This document shows, in pieces, positions 8,195-17,146 of a stretch of DNA of 29,852 nt. Numbering within the stretch: position 1 is the first letter of the stretch; the number at the start of each line of letters is the position of its first letter. The notes under the pieces are model-generated. The model did no database searches, was not told the DNA's origin, and was given only the letters and a program-made list of their open reading frames with translations. Both the position numbers and the translations under genes were made by a program. This stretch comes from Candidatus Poribacteria bacterium (lineage in GTDB: Bacteria > Abyssobacteria > SURF-5): positions 1 to 29,852 of the forward strand of contig JACRIR010000060.1 in assembly GCA_016215705.1 (NCBI GenBank). The letters are read 5' to 3'.

Positions 8195-9880
8195 ATGTTT
8201 CTTAAAAATGAATCCACGAGAAAAGCGGCATCGGCCATTCTGCTGGTTCTCACCCTATACCTTGCAACGATCGCGATCGTTCGCCCTTTCGGCGAGTATC
8301 CGCTGAACGACGACTGGTCGTACGCAAAGACCGTCAAGACTTATGTCGAGACAGGGAAGATACAATTGACGAGCTGGGTGCGAATGACTTTTCTCGCTCA
8401 GATGTATTACGGGTCGCTGTTTGTTCGCGCGTTCGGGTTTTCGCATTTGATTCTTCGAGTCTCGACGATGGGGCTCACGGTCTTTACGTTTGTAGTTTTC
8501 TTCCTCATGCTGCGGACCGCGGACATATCGCCCCGGCGGGCCGCGCTGGGATGCATATGCCTCCTTTCTAACCCGTTTTTCCTGGGAAACAGCTTCACGT
8601 TTATGAGTGAAATCCCTTACCTCTTTTCGGTTCTTGTCGCGACGCTCTTGTATTCAAGAAGCTGCGAGCGTGATGCGCCGCTATGGCTTGCGTTGCTTGC
8701 GGGCATGGCTGCCGGCGCTGCCATGCTGGTGCGTCAGACCGCCATACTTCTCCCGCTTGCGGCAGTTGTATCCGCCGCGCTGTCACGGCAGCGCCGGAAA
8801 ACACGAGTATGGGCAAACACTCTTGTGTTCAGCTTGTTTCCGCTCGCTTCCTTGTTTGCCTTTGAGATATGGCTGCATTTGGTCCATGGACCTCTTCCGG
8901 CAACGTGGCAAACACGTCATCTTGCAAGTTTTCCTCTCGTGTGCAAACACCTTGCAGAAATATCGGCAGTCTCCATCTGCTACCTGGGTCTGTTGTCGGC
9001 GCCGGTCACCCTTTCCTTCGGGCTTTTTCAGCGCGATTGGTGGAAGAACAAGCGAACGGCAACCGTCGGCCTTGTGGCTCTTGCAGCGCTATCATTGTAC
9101 AGCGTCATTAGGAGCGCGGAGTGGACGGGTATTCCCGCTGATTGGAGGAAGCTCTCTCTTTTCAGCGCCGAATGGATGCCCTATTTGGGAAATACATGGT
9201 TTGATTTGAAGACATTCGGACAAGGACCTTATATCCTGAAAGATGTCATCATTCTTCACCATTTGTCGGCGGTCGCGTGTCCGGATTGGATTTTTGTTGT
9301 GGCGACGGCGTTGTCGGTGGTGATGGGCGCGGCCTTCGCCACAATACTATGGGAAGGACGCTCCAAAATACAAAGGGCTCCGACTATCGTGAGGTTCTCA
9401 GTGACGGCGGCGCTCCTTCACTTGGGATTGCTGACATTGCAGGATTTCTATCTGGACCGAAATCTTCTCCCCGTCTTTCCCTTTGCGCTCCTTGTGCTGC
9501 TTTTTGTCTTGCGTGAGGATCGCGCCTCGCGGGCGCTGGCCGGTGTGTGCGCTTGTCTCCTCTATGTCATCACGGTTGCAGGTGTGTTTCAGTACCACCG
9601 CTGGAACGATGCCCGCTGGCAGGCAATAGACTACCTCAAGAAAGAAGTCGGCGCGAGCCCACACCAGATAGACGGAGGATTCGAATACAACGGGTGGATG
9701 TTCTTCGATGACTATTTCGGACCGCCGCGTGGTGACAACAGTTGGTGGTGGGTGTACGATGACAAATATATAATCGCGTTCTCGGAAATAGATGGCTGTC
9801 GGATTCTTAGACGATTCCCCTTCCGCTCTGCTTTCCCATTTGTTTCACACGAGATATTGGCGCTTGAAAGGAAATCCTGA
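8195..9880 (+). CDS. GT39-like GT-C membrane glycosyltransferase
   Basis: A 561-residue polytopic protein. The loop after the first membrane segment carries NDDWSYA (38-44), a good match to the acidic DD/DE motif that GT39 and related enzymes use for catalysis from a polyprenyl-phosphate sugar. A Glu-containing second loop follows (FTFMSEIPYLFSV, about 134-146), like the conserved second acidic loop of this class. About eleven membrane segments extend to about residue 460, then a soluble C-terminal domain rich in aromatic residues. It starts at an ATG 15 bp after the upstream membrane protein, so the two are probably cotranscribed. It ends 11 bp from the convergent STAS gene. Sugar and acceptor are unknown. 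Confidence 0.75.
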   Translation: MFLKNESTRKAASAILLVLTLYLATIAIVRPFGEYPLNDDWSYAKTVKTYVETGKIQLTSWVRMTFLAQMYYGSLFVRAFGFSHLILRVSTMGLTVFTFVVFFLMLRTADISPRRAALGCICLLSNPFFLGNSFTFMSEIPYLFSVLVATLLYSRSCERDAPLWLALLAGMAAGAAMLVRQTAILLPLAAVVSAALSRQRRKTRVWANTLVFSLFPLASLFAFEIWLHLVHGPLPATWQTRHLASFPLVCKHLAEISAVSICYLGLLSAPVTLSFGLFQRDWWKNKRTATVGLVALAALSLYSVIRSAEWTGIPADWRKLSLFSAEWMPYLGNTWFDLKTFGQGPYILKDVIILHHLSAVACPDWIFVVATALSVVMGAAFATILWEGRSKIQRAPTIVRFSVTAALLHLGLLTLQDFYLDRNLLPVFPFALLVLLFVLREDRASRALAGVCACLLYVITVAGVFQYHRWNDARWQAIDYLKKEVGASPHQIDGGFEYNGWMFFDDYFGPPRGDNSWWWVYDDKYIIAFSEIDGCRILRRFPFRSAFPFVSHEILALERKS

Positions 9881-9891
9881 TTGAACGCATG

Positions 9892-10221
9892 CTATCGTGG
9901 GGTCGGCGGCGCGGTTCGGTGACTGAAGGCAAGCGAATCCGAGATGCCCGCCACTTTCAACGCTTTGTACATTTCACTTCGCATTCCGCTAATGACCACT
10001 TTCTTCCCGTTTGTCTGGAGTTGGTCGACGACCCACTTGAGACCCACCAGCCCGCTGGCGGTGATGTGGGTGGCCGACGAAAAGTTAAGCACTGCGCCCG
10101 GAACAGAATCCTCCTTGAGCTTCGGCCCCAGTGTTTCCATCAGGCCGGTCGCGGCCTTCGAGTCGAAGCAGCCGGTTATCTCATGTTTGAAGTAGTCCGA
10201 TTTCTTGGTTTCTTTCGCCAT
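9892..10221 (-). CDS. STAS-domain protein (anti-sigma factor antagonist-like)
   Basis: A 109-residue single-domain protein of the SpoIIAA/STAS type. The strand-helix pattern is complete: GAVLNFSSATHITASGLVGL (42-61) is the phosphorylation loop and helix, and KKVVISGM (73-80) the following strand. Ser56 in TASGL lies at the position of the serine that is phosphorylated in SpoIIAA, whose loop reads DSSGL, so the usual Asp and first Ser are replaced by Thr and Ala. Such proteins bind anti-sigma kinases or act in stressosome-type switches. No kinase, phosphatase or sigma factor is adjacent. The C-terminal tail (about 98-109) is Pro/Thr/Arg rich. The ATG follows a weak AGGT. It lies downstream of adhE on the same strand, 270 bp away. 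Confidence 0.82.
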   Translation of the reverse strand: MAKETKKSDYFKHEITGCFDSKAATGLMETLGPKLKEDSVPGAVLNFSSATHITASGLVGLKWVVDQLQTNGKKVVISGMRSEMYKALKVAGISDSLAFSHRTAPPTPR

Positions 10222-10491
10222 GTTGTTTTACCTCGCGAGGGCGTTTTCGCCGCCCTGTTGCCGCCTTGTATAAATCCCCCTCAATCCCCCTTTGCAAAGG
10301 GGGAAGTGGAACCGGCTCCTCAATCTCTTGTGCAAGCGATCCCGCAATTTTGTGGGTGCGAGTTTATTCGCACTCGCGACGCGGAAAGAGCCCGAAAACA
10401 ATCCCATCCTCGCTCGCCAACTATGGGACAGTCTCCATTTCTCTTGTTCTTTCCCCTTTCGCCTTATTCCTTTCGCCTTTCCCCCCTTCGA
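10222..10491. other. Intergenic region with hairpins between adhE and STAS gene
   Basis: A perfect 20-nt palindrome with arms TCCCCCTTTG lies at 10285-10304, directly after another TCCCCCTCAA run. A second short hairpin (GTGCGA / TCGCAC with a 6-nt loop) sits near 10358-10375. Both look like dispersed genomic repeats; the first could also act as a terminator-like structure for the adhE transcript, although no clear T-run follows on the minus strand. No gene is seen. Confidence 0.5.
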
Positions 10492-13089
10492 TTACAGTTG
10501 CCCCTTGTATGCGCGGCGGAAAAGGTCTTCGATTTCCTCAACCATCGGGAAGCGCGGGTTCGAGCGGCTGCTCGGGTCGTCGAATGCTTTGTCGACGAGG
10601 TCCGGTAATGCCCTCTCGAAATCCCGTTCGGAGACGCCCAGTTCCTTGATGGTTGTCGGCATGTTGCAGTTCTTGAGGAGCCCCAAGATCGTATCAATCA
10701 GCGCGTCTACTCTCTCCGCTATCGAGTAGCCGTTCAGGCCCACGAACGTGGCCGCCTCCGCGTATTTCTTGTCGGCGACGTATGCCTTTATGTTCGGGTG
10801 CGGCATGAACTTTGTCGGCGTCGACGAATTGTATCTCACCGTGTAAGGCAGCAACACGCCGTTGGCCCGCCCGTGCGGAATCTTGAAGCTCGCGCCGAGA
10901 CTGTGCGCGAGCGCGTGGTTGACTCCGACAAAGGCGTTGCTTATGGCAATGCCGGCGATGCAGGAGGCGTTGTGCATGTTCTCTCGCGCCTCGTAGTCCG
11001 CCGGATCACTGAACGCGCGCGGCAGATAATGGAACACCAGCCGCATCGCCTGCAGCGTGAGCGAATCGGTATACCGCGAGGCCGCAATCGAAACGTGTGC
11101 CTCGAGCGCATGGGTTAGCACGTCCATGCCCGTGTCGGCGGTTACGGAAGGCGACAGGTTCATGACGAGCGTCGGGTCCACAATCGCCATGTCGGGCGCG
11201 AGCGAGTAGTCGCTCAGCATGATTTTGCGGTTGGTTTCGCAATCGGTCACGACCGCAAACGGCGTGACTTCCGAGCCTGTGCCGCTCGTCGTCGGAACGG
11301 CGATGAGACGCGGCCGGCCGGCCGGCGGAGTCGGATATTCCGTCACTCGTTTTCGCGGGTCGAGGAACGGCAGCGCAAGCTCCTCGAACTTGGTCTGCGG
11401 GTTCTCGTAGAACAGGCGCATCGCTTTCGCGGCGTCGATGACCGATCCGCCGCCGACCGCGATAATGTGATCGGGCATGTAGTTGTTGAGCACCCTGACG
11501 CCGTTCAAAACGGTGGCGAGCGTGGGCTCCGGCTCGACCTCGGAGAAAGCGTGAACATGAGTGGTCGGCTTGAGGAAACTGCGCACCATATCGACGTGCC
11601 CGCGTTTCTCGCCGCCCTTCGTGGTGATGATTACCGTTGTTTCCGAGTTGATGCTTCGCAGATTCTCGAGGGAGTTGAAATTGAAGTAAATCTGGTTGGG
11701 CAGCCGGAACCACGCATTGCCCGGCGTTCGGCGCGCGACTCGCTTTATGTTCATGTAGTGGTATATGTTCAGGTTGTCCATCGTGATGTTGCCTCCGCCA
11801 GTGCCGCAGCCGAAGGAGAAAGTGGGGGAAAGGTCGTTATACACGCCGCCGAGGCCGCCAATGGTCGCCGGCGAATTCACGACGATTCTGCCCGCGTTGA
11901 GCGCCGAGGCGAATTTCTGGACAACCTGCTCGTCCGTTGCGAATATCGAGGCCGTGTGGCCGAGCCCTCCGCCGTAACTGACATCGAGGCACACGTTGAT
12001 CGCGTCGTCAACCGACCCCACGGGCAGCACGCCGAGAACGGGGAAGAGTTTCTCGACCGAGAGCGGATGGCCCGGGCCGACTCCCTTGAGGGGCGCTATG
12101 ATGAGCCGCGTGTTCGGAGAAACTTTCATGCCGCATTGCTTCGCGATATCCTGCGCGCTCTGGCCGACGGCAAGCGGATGCATCATCCCCGTCTCCGGAT
12201 GAATAACCGTTTGCTCGAGCAGCCCGACCTCTTCGTCATTCGCGATATGCGCGCCGAGCGACGCGAATTTCTGAATGACCTCGTCGTAAACCTCTGAATC
12301 TATCGCGATCGTCTGCTCCGACGCGCAGACGGTTCCGTTATCGAACGTCTTCGAGACAATAACGTCCACGACCGCCATATCGATGTCGGCGCTCTTGTGT
12401 AGATAGCAGGGGGTGTTGCCCGCGCCGACGCCGAGAGCCGGTTTGCCGGTGCTGTAGGCCGCCTTTACCAGACTAGTGCCGCCGGTCGCATCGATCAATT
12501 GGATGTCCGGATGCGTAAACAGGTATTGCGTGTCCTCGATGGTCGGCTTCTCGATGCAAGCGATCACGCCCTCCGGCGCGCCCGCCCTCTCGGCGGCCTC
12601 ACCCATTATTCGGGCCGCCTCCGCGCAGCAGTTGGCCGTCCGGAAATGGGGCGAGAAAATGAGCGTGTTGCGCGTCTTGAGACACGTGATGCATTTGAAC
12701 AGAACCGTGCCGGTCGGATTCGTTATCGGCGTGATCGAGAAAATCACGCCGATGGGTTCGGCCACCTCCACGAGATTGCGTTCGGGATACTCGCGAATCA
12801 CGCCGACCGTGCGCTTGTCCTTGATATGATTCCACACAAACTCCGTCGCGACGAAGTTCTTGAGCACCTTGTCCTCGAAGACGCCGAGCTTGCTCTCCTC
12901 GACCGCGATCCGCGCGAGCCGCTTCGTGCTGCGCAGGCCGGCCATCACCATCGCCTTGACGACGGCGTCCACCTGTTCTTGCGAGAATTGCGCAAACTCG
13001 GCGGCCGCCAGTTTCGCGCGTTCGACGAGTCGGTCGAGGTAGGCCTTGCGTGTGGAACTGATTGGTTGTCTTGATTGGCGAAGACTCAT
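10492..13089 (-). CDS. adhE: Bifunctional acetaldehyde-CoA/alcohol dehydrogenase
   Basis: An 865-residue fusion, close to the 870-890 of typical AdhE. The N-terminal half is an acylating aldehyde dehydrogenase with catalytic Cys255 in NGTVCASEQT and the nucleotide-binding GVGAGNTPCY region (220-229). The C-terminal half, from about residue 455, is an iron-dependent alcohol dehydrogenase with the NAD-binding GGGSVIDAAKAM motif and His/Asp metal ligands in TADTGMDVLTHALEAH and NHALAHSLGASFKIPHGRANG. It converts acetyl-CoA to acetaldehyde and ethanol with two NADH and normally assembles into spirosome filaments. The conserved linker (CGTGGGNITMDNLN, then NIKRVARR) is intact. The ATG start lies behind a purine-rich stretch. 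It implies fermentative, anaerobic metabolism. It is not obviously part of the peptide locus, although the strand is the same. Confidence 0.96.
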   Translation of the reverse strand: MSLRQSRQPISSTRKAYLDRLVERAKLAAAEFAQFSQEQVDAVVKAMVMAGLRSTKRLARIAVEESKLGVFEDKVLKNFVATEFVWNHIKDKRTVGVIREYPERNLVEVAEPIGVIFSITPITNPTGTVLFKCITCLKTRNTLIFSPHFRTANCCAEAARIMGEAAERAGAPEGVIACIEKPTIEDTQYLFTHPDIQLIDATGGTSLVKAAYSTGKPALGVGAGNTPCYLHKSADIDMAVVDVIVSKTFDNGTVCASEQTIAIDSEVYDEVIQKFASLGAHIANDEEVGLLEQTVIHPETGMMHPLAVGQSAQDIAKQCGMKVSPNTRLIIAPLKGVGPGHPLSVEKLFPVLGVLPVGSVDDAINVCLDVSYGGGLGHTASIFATDEQVVQKFASALNAGRIVVNSPATIGGLGGVYNDLSPTFSFGCGTGGGNITMDNLNIYHYMNIKRVARRTPGNAWFRLPNQIYFNFNSLENLRSINSETTVIITTKGGEKRGHVDMVRSFLKPTTHVHAFSEVEPEPTLATVLNGVRVLNNYMPDHIIAVGGGSVIDAAKAMRLFYENPQTKFEELALPFLDPRKRVTEYPTPPAGRPRLIAVPTTSGTGSEVTPFAVVTDCETNRKIMLSDYSLAPDMAIVDPTLVMNLSPSVTADTGMDVLTHALEAHVSIAASRYTDSLTLQAMRLVFHYLPRAFSDPADYEARENMHNASCIAGIAISNAFVGVNHALAHSLGASFKIPHGRANGVLLPYTVRYNSSTPTKFMPHPNIKAYVADKKYAEAATFVGLNGYSIAERVDALIDTILGLLKNCNMPTTIKELGVSERDFERALPDLVDKAFDDPSSRSNPRFPMVEEIEDLFRRAYKGQL

Positions 13090-13297
13090 TTCCCGGATCC
13101 CCCCTGCTTCAAACTAGGAACAAGTCCCGGTTGCGCGCATCGAGCGGACACGAACTGTCGCGCTTCCGCGCGCAATGATGTGATATGCCTCAAGTGCAGC
13201 TTTCCAGAATGCGGAATAATCCTATCACGTCTTTCGGGAAAATGCCAATTCTCAGGGAGGCGAAAAGGCGAAGAGGAAGAAAACATCCCGGCGAGAA

Positions 13298-14230
13298 TCA
13301 AAGTGATCTCTCAGATTGCCGCGATCGTCTTCCTTTCCACCCTGCAAGGGCTTGACTCCAGTAATAATGCGCACATTCTCGAATGAACACATAGTGATCG
13401 AGATTCCCACTCCGGGTTACTTGTTGAAGCGCCGGCTCTGCGATGAGTTTCGGTTCCAGTTGATGGTGAGGTTGCGGCTTGCCCACGTATCCCAGACAAA
13501 ACCGACATGAGTCCATCGTGGCCGGAGAAAGCAGAAACCTCTTCAAAGCCTCAAGAAGGTCTTTTGCCTCACGGAAGTTGAATGCATCCCGGTTTGGATC
13601 GTAGCCGTTAATGCCTAGCTTCAACAAATACTCCGGCAAGAAAGGCGGAACGGCGCACTTATATAATTTGCCTTCATGCACCATGTGGCACTGAAAGACA
13701 TGGGCATTCTTACATGTCCTGAAGATCATGTCGGTAATCCAATCGTTGGGGTGCGGGCTGGTCACCAGGGATATTCTGAAAGCACATTGGTCGCGCACAC
13801 ACAAACGTGCTCCGAACATTTTCGCCCGCAGCTTGAATTCGTCAATGCTTTCCTTCAGACGTATGCCCGGATACAGGTTGACCAGGACACAATCCACGAG
13901 TTTCCAGAAATCGGCGTTCATAGAATGGAGAAGAAGTCCATTGGTCGTCACCATCAGTCTATCGGCTATCCCGGACTCTTTGGCTATTGCAAGAAAGGAG
14001 TTGATCTCCGGATTCAGAAGCGGCTCGCCCCCGATAAGACGAATGACATCTGCATGCAGGCATCTGCTCAAGAGATGTATGTCAGACGAAAAACTCTCAA
14101 TGAATGGGAACTTCTTCGGAATGAATGGAGACATGTGGGAACACGAAGAACAGCGCAAGTTGCAATGATAGGAAACGGAGTATTCAATTGATCGGGTTAT
14201 TATTTTTCCGTTCTTAATCTTGTATGACAT
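13298..14230 (-). CDS. Radical SAM protein at the distal end of the RiPP locus
   Basis: A 310-residue radical SAM protein. The cluster-binding cysteines are C23, C27 and C30 in YHCNLRCSSC, followed by the GGEPLLNP segment that contacts SAM. After the partial barrel there are further cysteines (CKNAHVFQCHMVHEGKLYKC and CRFCLGY), consistent with a small SPASM/twitch-like second cluster-binding region. The upstream gap to the GT2 gene is 148 bp and contains a repeat, so it may have its own promoter. No good Shine-Dalgarno precedes the ATG. The reaction is unknown. Candidates are peptide modification, as for the other radical SAM genes in the locus, or modification of a sugar or lipid. Confidence 0.82.
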   Translation of the reverse strand: MSYKIKNGKIITRSIEYSVSYHCNLRCSSCSHMSPFIPKKFPFIESFSSDIHLLSRCLHADVIRLIGGEPLLNPEINSFLAIAKESGIADRLMVTTNGLLLHSMNADFWKLVDCVLVNLYPGIRLKESIDEFKLRAKMFGARLCVRDQCAFRISLVTSPHPNDWITDMIFRTCKNAHVFQCHMVHEGKLYKCAVPPFLPEYLLKLGINGYDPNRDAFNFREAKDLLEALKRFLLSPATMDSCRFCLGYVGKPQPHHQLEPKLIAEPALQQVTRSGNLDHYVFIRECAHYYWSQALAGWKGRRSRQSERSL

Positions 14231-14378
14231 TATTTTTCAACAGCGGGCTTCATTTTCCATGCTTGAATCATCAGTGTCATGTCAAGTTGATTTTGCTGGC
14301 ACTTGTAGGGGCGCAGCATGCTTGCGCCCCTACGAAGAACCAATCACCAATACCCACAATTTTTGTCTTGACAGCGCA
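14231..14378. repeat. TAGGGGC palindrome in the gap before the distal radical SAM gene
   Basis: GTAGGGGCGCA (14305-14315) and its complement (14323-14333) flank a 7-nt centre. On either side are TGTCAAGTTGA (about 14280) and TTGACAGCGCACTAG (about 14368-14382), which resemble the borders of the element near 2464-2626. This looks like a second copy of that composite inverted-repeat element, lying just beyond the 3' end of the GT2 gene. Confidence 0.6.
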
Positions 14379-15290
14379 CTAGCATGATTTCCGCATCCAG
14401 CGCTTTTCCTCGGCGTTTTCGGGCCGTTCATTATGGAGCCGCCTCACCATATCATAGTTTTTCCACAGGTCTTCAGTATTGGTTATCTGGCCGAAATCTT
14501 TTTCGAGATAATAGGTCGCGAGGTTGCACTGCAGCGCGATTGGCGCGTTGTCTTTCGTATATCGCAGTATCAATTCCCAATCCACGAGCGCGGTCAACTG
14601 TTCGTTGAAGCCACCAATTTCTTCATACAGGGACCGTTTATGCATGAATATGTTCAAGTCAATATAGTTCCTTATAAGGAGTTGCTTCCTATCGTAGTGT
14701 TGCAATCGGAGAAATTTCCGCCCTCTGACGTTGTCCACAACCTGAACGCTGCAATAGGCAGAATTGATTCCCGGGTTGTCAACGAACGTATTCACCATTA
14801 AGAGAAGGAAATCCGATGACCAATGGTTGTCCGAGTCCAGATACGCAATCAGTTCACCTGAGGAACGCTCCAGTCCAACATTACGCGCGTGGCTGACTCC
14901 TTCATGTAAATTTCTTATGTAGACTATTCGTGGGTCATCTCCATATTGTGATCCCACTAGTTCCGCTGTATTATCAGAGCTTCCGTCATCGGATATGATG
15001 ATCTCGAAATTCGAATAGCTCTGTCTTAGTACTGAGTCAATTGCCCTTTCGATGATGAATGCCCTGTTCCAAGTGGGCATGATGACAGACACCTTGGTTT
15101 GTTGCTCCCTTTTCTGATACTCATTTACGAGTCGCAGTTCGTTCAGTTTGTATCGGAGGACCTTGGCAGAAAGCACTCGCTCCAGTTTGGAGTCCTGAGC
15201 AGAGACTCCATCCACAGGATACTGTTCCAGAGAGGCGCCGCTGCACGGAGGTTGTAGCCTCACGATGTCGTCACGGTGATCCGCCATCAT
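14379..15290 (-). CDS. Family 2 glycosyltransferase in the RiPP locus
   Basis: I choose the ATG at 15290, which overlaps the TGA of the upstream methyltransferase as ATGA and has GGGGAAGAA just before it; an earlier start would overlap that gene by 79 bp. The resulting protein has 303 residues. An N-terminal extension of about 65 residues precedes a GT-A domain with SVIMPTWNRAFIIERAIDS, the SDDGSSDNT nucleotide-sugar motif, and a DxD-type motif AYLDSDNHW, where the metal-binding acids are expected. There are no membrane helices, so the enzyme should be soluble. It follows a methyltransferase and an ABC exporter, so decoration of the peptide or of an associated glycan is possible. The substrate cannot be read from sequence. 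Confidence 0.85.
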   Translation of the reverse strand: MMADHRDDIVRLQPPCSGASLEQYPVDGVSAQDSKLERVLSAKVLRYKLNELRLVNEYQKREQQTKVSVIMPTWNRAFIIERAIDSVLRQSYSNFEIIISDDGSSDNTAELVGSQYGDDPRIVYIRNLHEGVSHARNVGLERSSGELIAYLDSDNHWSSDFLLLMVNTFVDNPGINSAYCSVQVVDNVRGRKFLRLQHYDRKQLLIRNYIDLNIFMHKRSLYEEIGGFNEQLTALVDWELILRYTKDNAPIALQCNLATYYLEKDFGQITNTEDLWKNYDMVRRLHNERPENAEEKRWMRKSC

Positions 15291-16309
15291 TTCTTCCCCG
15301 TAACCAAGTGGAAATTGTCGATTGGGATTCGGCGAATATCGCCAAAGCCCACGTCTTGGAGCCATTCTGTGATCTCTCGATGAGAATAACAGCGGCCAGT
15401 CGGCGTAGCCGTGAGCATGTTCACCGCAAAAATGGCTGCTTGGAGAGGATTGGTCCTCGACTCATCCAGCATTAAGTCCCAGATGAGCGCCTTTCCGCCC
15501 GGGGAAAGAGACGCGTGTACTCTCTTGAGCAAAGCGTGGTTTTGCTCTTCTCCAAAGAGGCATATGACCGAACATAGCACAGCCACGTCGTATCCATTGC
15601 CGATGTCATCGACAAAGAAATCGCCTTTCTTTACGGCTATGCGGCTGGAGAGGTTGTGTTTCGCGATTTCTCTTTCGGCAACATCCAAGAGGTGCGCATC
15701 CTTGTCGAAAAGGACAACCTGCAGGCGGGGGTGGCGGCGCGCGAATGCGATTGAGCAAGCGCCGGAACCCCCTCCCACGTCGAGCAGTCTCCCTGCGCCG
15801 AAGCAGTCAGCGGCTCTCATCATTCTGTCCATTGTGCACGCGGCTTGCATTTCCATTGCGGAAGCGAGATGGCCACTCATCTCGGGCGTCCATTCTCTTG
15901 TATGACAGCGGCCGGAAGTGACAATCTCGGTGAGATGAGACCATCTCTCCCACTGATTTGCAATGTGGAGCAGCGCTCCGGCTATCGAATGCGGATTCTC
16001 CCGCGCCAGCAGGCGAGATAGCGCTTCGACATTCGAGAAATTGTTCCCCGTTTTGTTGAGGAGATTCATAGCAACCAATGCGTTAAGGAGAATTTCGGTG
16101 GCTCTGGGGTTTGTGTTCATCCGATCCGCCAGTTCCGAGACGCTGAAACAGTTGTTTGCCAAGCGTCCGAAAATGTCGAACTCGAGCGCCGTGAGAAGGA
16201 TGCGAGCGGGCATAAACCCTCTGGCTATGGACTGCACCCACGACGCCAAGGAATCTTCGCGTATCGGACCGTTCAAATTCAACTGATTGGCGCTACCTGC
16301 CACAGGCAC
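15287..16309 (-). CDS. SAM-dependent O-methyltransferase family protein
   Basis: A 340-residue protein with the plan of the acetylserotonin/caffeate O-methyltransferase family. An N-terminal winged-helix dimerisation domain (about 20-105) includes LTALEFDIFGRLA and FSVSELADRMNTNPRATEILL, followed by a Rossmann methyltransferase domain. Motif I is LLDVGGGSGACSIAFA (175-190), with the acidic end of the second strand in VVLFDKDAH. The typical catalytic His of plant relatives cannot be placed with confidence. Relatives methylate hydroxyls in natural products such as polyketides and carotenoids. Translation starts at GTG 16309 or, given the spacing to GAGGT, perhaps at the GTG at 16303. The gene lies 18 bp after the permease gene and is translationally coupled to the GT2 gene. 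Confidence 0.85.
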   Translation of the reverse strand: MPVAGSANQLNLNGPIREDSLASWVQSIARGFMPARILLTALEFDIFGRLANNCFSVSELADRMNTNPRATEILLNALVAMNLLNKTGNNFSNVEALSRLLARENPHSIAGALLHIANQWERWSHLTEIVTSGRCHTREWTPEMSGHLASAMEMQAACTMDRMMRAADCFGAGRLLDVGGGSGACSIAFARRHPRLQVVLFDKDAHLLDVAEREIAKHNLSSRIAVKKGDFFVDDIGNGYDVAVLCSVICLFGEEQNHALLKRVHASLSPGGKALIWDLMLDESRTNPLQAAIFAVNMLTATPTGRCYSHREITEWLQDVGFGDIRRIPIDNFHLVTGKK

Positions 16310-16327
16310 ACCTCAACAATGGGGAAA

Positions 16328-17146
16328 CTAGTAATGTATCAGTGACCCGTCGATCTTTGCTCTTCTTACCGCATAGTTGAAAACAATGAGACTCATCGGC
16401 AGAACAACGATAATGAACGCCAGCAAAGGGATGATGTTGGGCAAGAGTTCTCTCAACGTGTATCCCTTGAGCAGCGCCATCCGCATCCCCTCCAAAGAGT
16501 GGGTGATTGGCAGAAGATACGAGACCCTCTGCAACCAATCGGGAAGGACGGCCACCGGATAAAACACCCCGCCGAGCAGCCAGGATGCATTACTGAATAG
16601 CCACGTTAAGGGATCGCCCCGTTTCAAGACCATGATGAAGCCGGCAGAGGTGATCCCCAGGCCGCTGAACGAAACGATAGTAAGAAGAAGAATCACGAGA
16701 GCGCCGAGGTAATTGCCGTCGCCTATCTTCAAACCAAAGAGGAGAACACCGAGGAGCAGGTACACAAGTACTCGCGCCGATGTCAGAATGAAACTGTACA
16801 GTGAAGAAGATATGATTATTGTTGGAATTCCCGTCTGGGTGACAAGAAGGGTCTCGAGTGTGCCCAGCACCTGCGCCTCTCTAATGCATCGCGAAAAACC
16901 GTTAAGTGATACTTGCAGATAACTTGCGAAGGCAATGCCAATGATAACAAAGGAGAAATAATCTCCGCCATAAGTCTCAATGTATGGGAGGACGGCGCTT
17001 CCAAACAATTTTGACAGGAAGAAAAACGTTAAGGCGGCGAAGAAAATCCCGAACCACTGCGAAATGAATGAAAACCTGTAACTGGATGCGCTGATAAAGT
17101 CTTTGTATATGAAAGCCAGCGGTTTCCTGAGCGTTATCATTCCCAT
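16328..17146 (-). CDS. ABC-2 type transporter permease
   Basis: A 272-residue membrane protein with six predicted helices and the typical ABC-2 N-terminal segment of about 25 residues before the first helix. The motif after helix two (REAQVLGTLETLLVTQTG) is the amphipathic coupling-helix region usual in DrrB/NodJ-type permeases. The start ATG overlaps the stop codon of the ATPase gene (TAATG), so the two are translated together and should form a heteromeric exporter with two permeases and two ATPases. Its position in the locus suggests export of the mature peptide or self-immunity. A lipid or glycan substrate cannot be excluded. Confidence 0.9.
   Translation of the reverse strand: MGMITLRKPLAFIYKDFISASSYRFSFISQWFGIFFAALTFFFLSKLFGSAVLPYIETYGGDYFSFVIIGIAFASYLQVSLNGFSRCIREAQVLGTLETLLVTQTGIPTIIISSSLYSFILTSARVLVYLLLGVLLFGLKIGDGNYLGALVILLLTIVSFSGLGITSAGFIMVLKRGDPLTWLFSNASWLLGGVFYPVAVLPDWLQRVSYLLPITHSLEGMRMALLKGYTLRELLPNIIPLLAFIIVVLPMSLIVFNYAVRRAKIDGSLIHY

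Noticed and set aside
10285-10304. Palindrome as a definite adhE terminator.
   Set aside because: It is perfectly symmetrical but no T-run follows on the minus strand, and the sequence resembles widespread dispersed repeats.
11467-12297. Plus-strand frame of 276 codons opposite adhE.
   Set aside because: It is a shadow of a highly conserved adhE reading frame on the other strand, with no recognisable motif.
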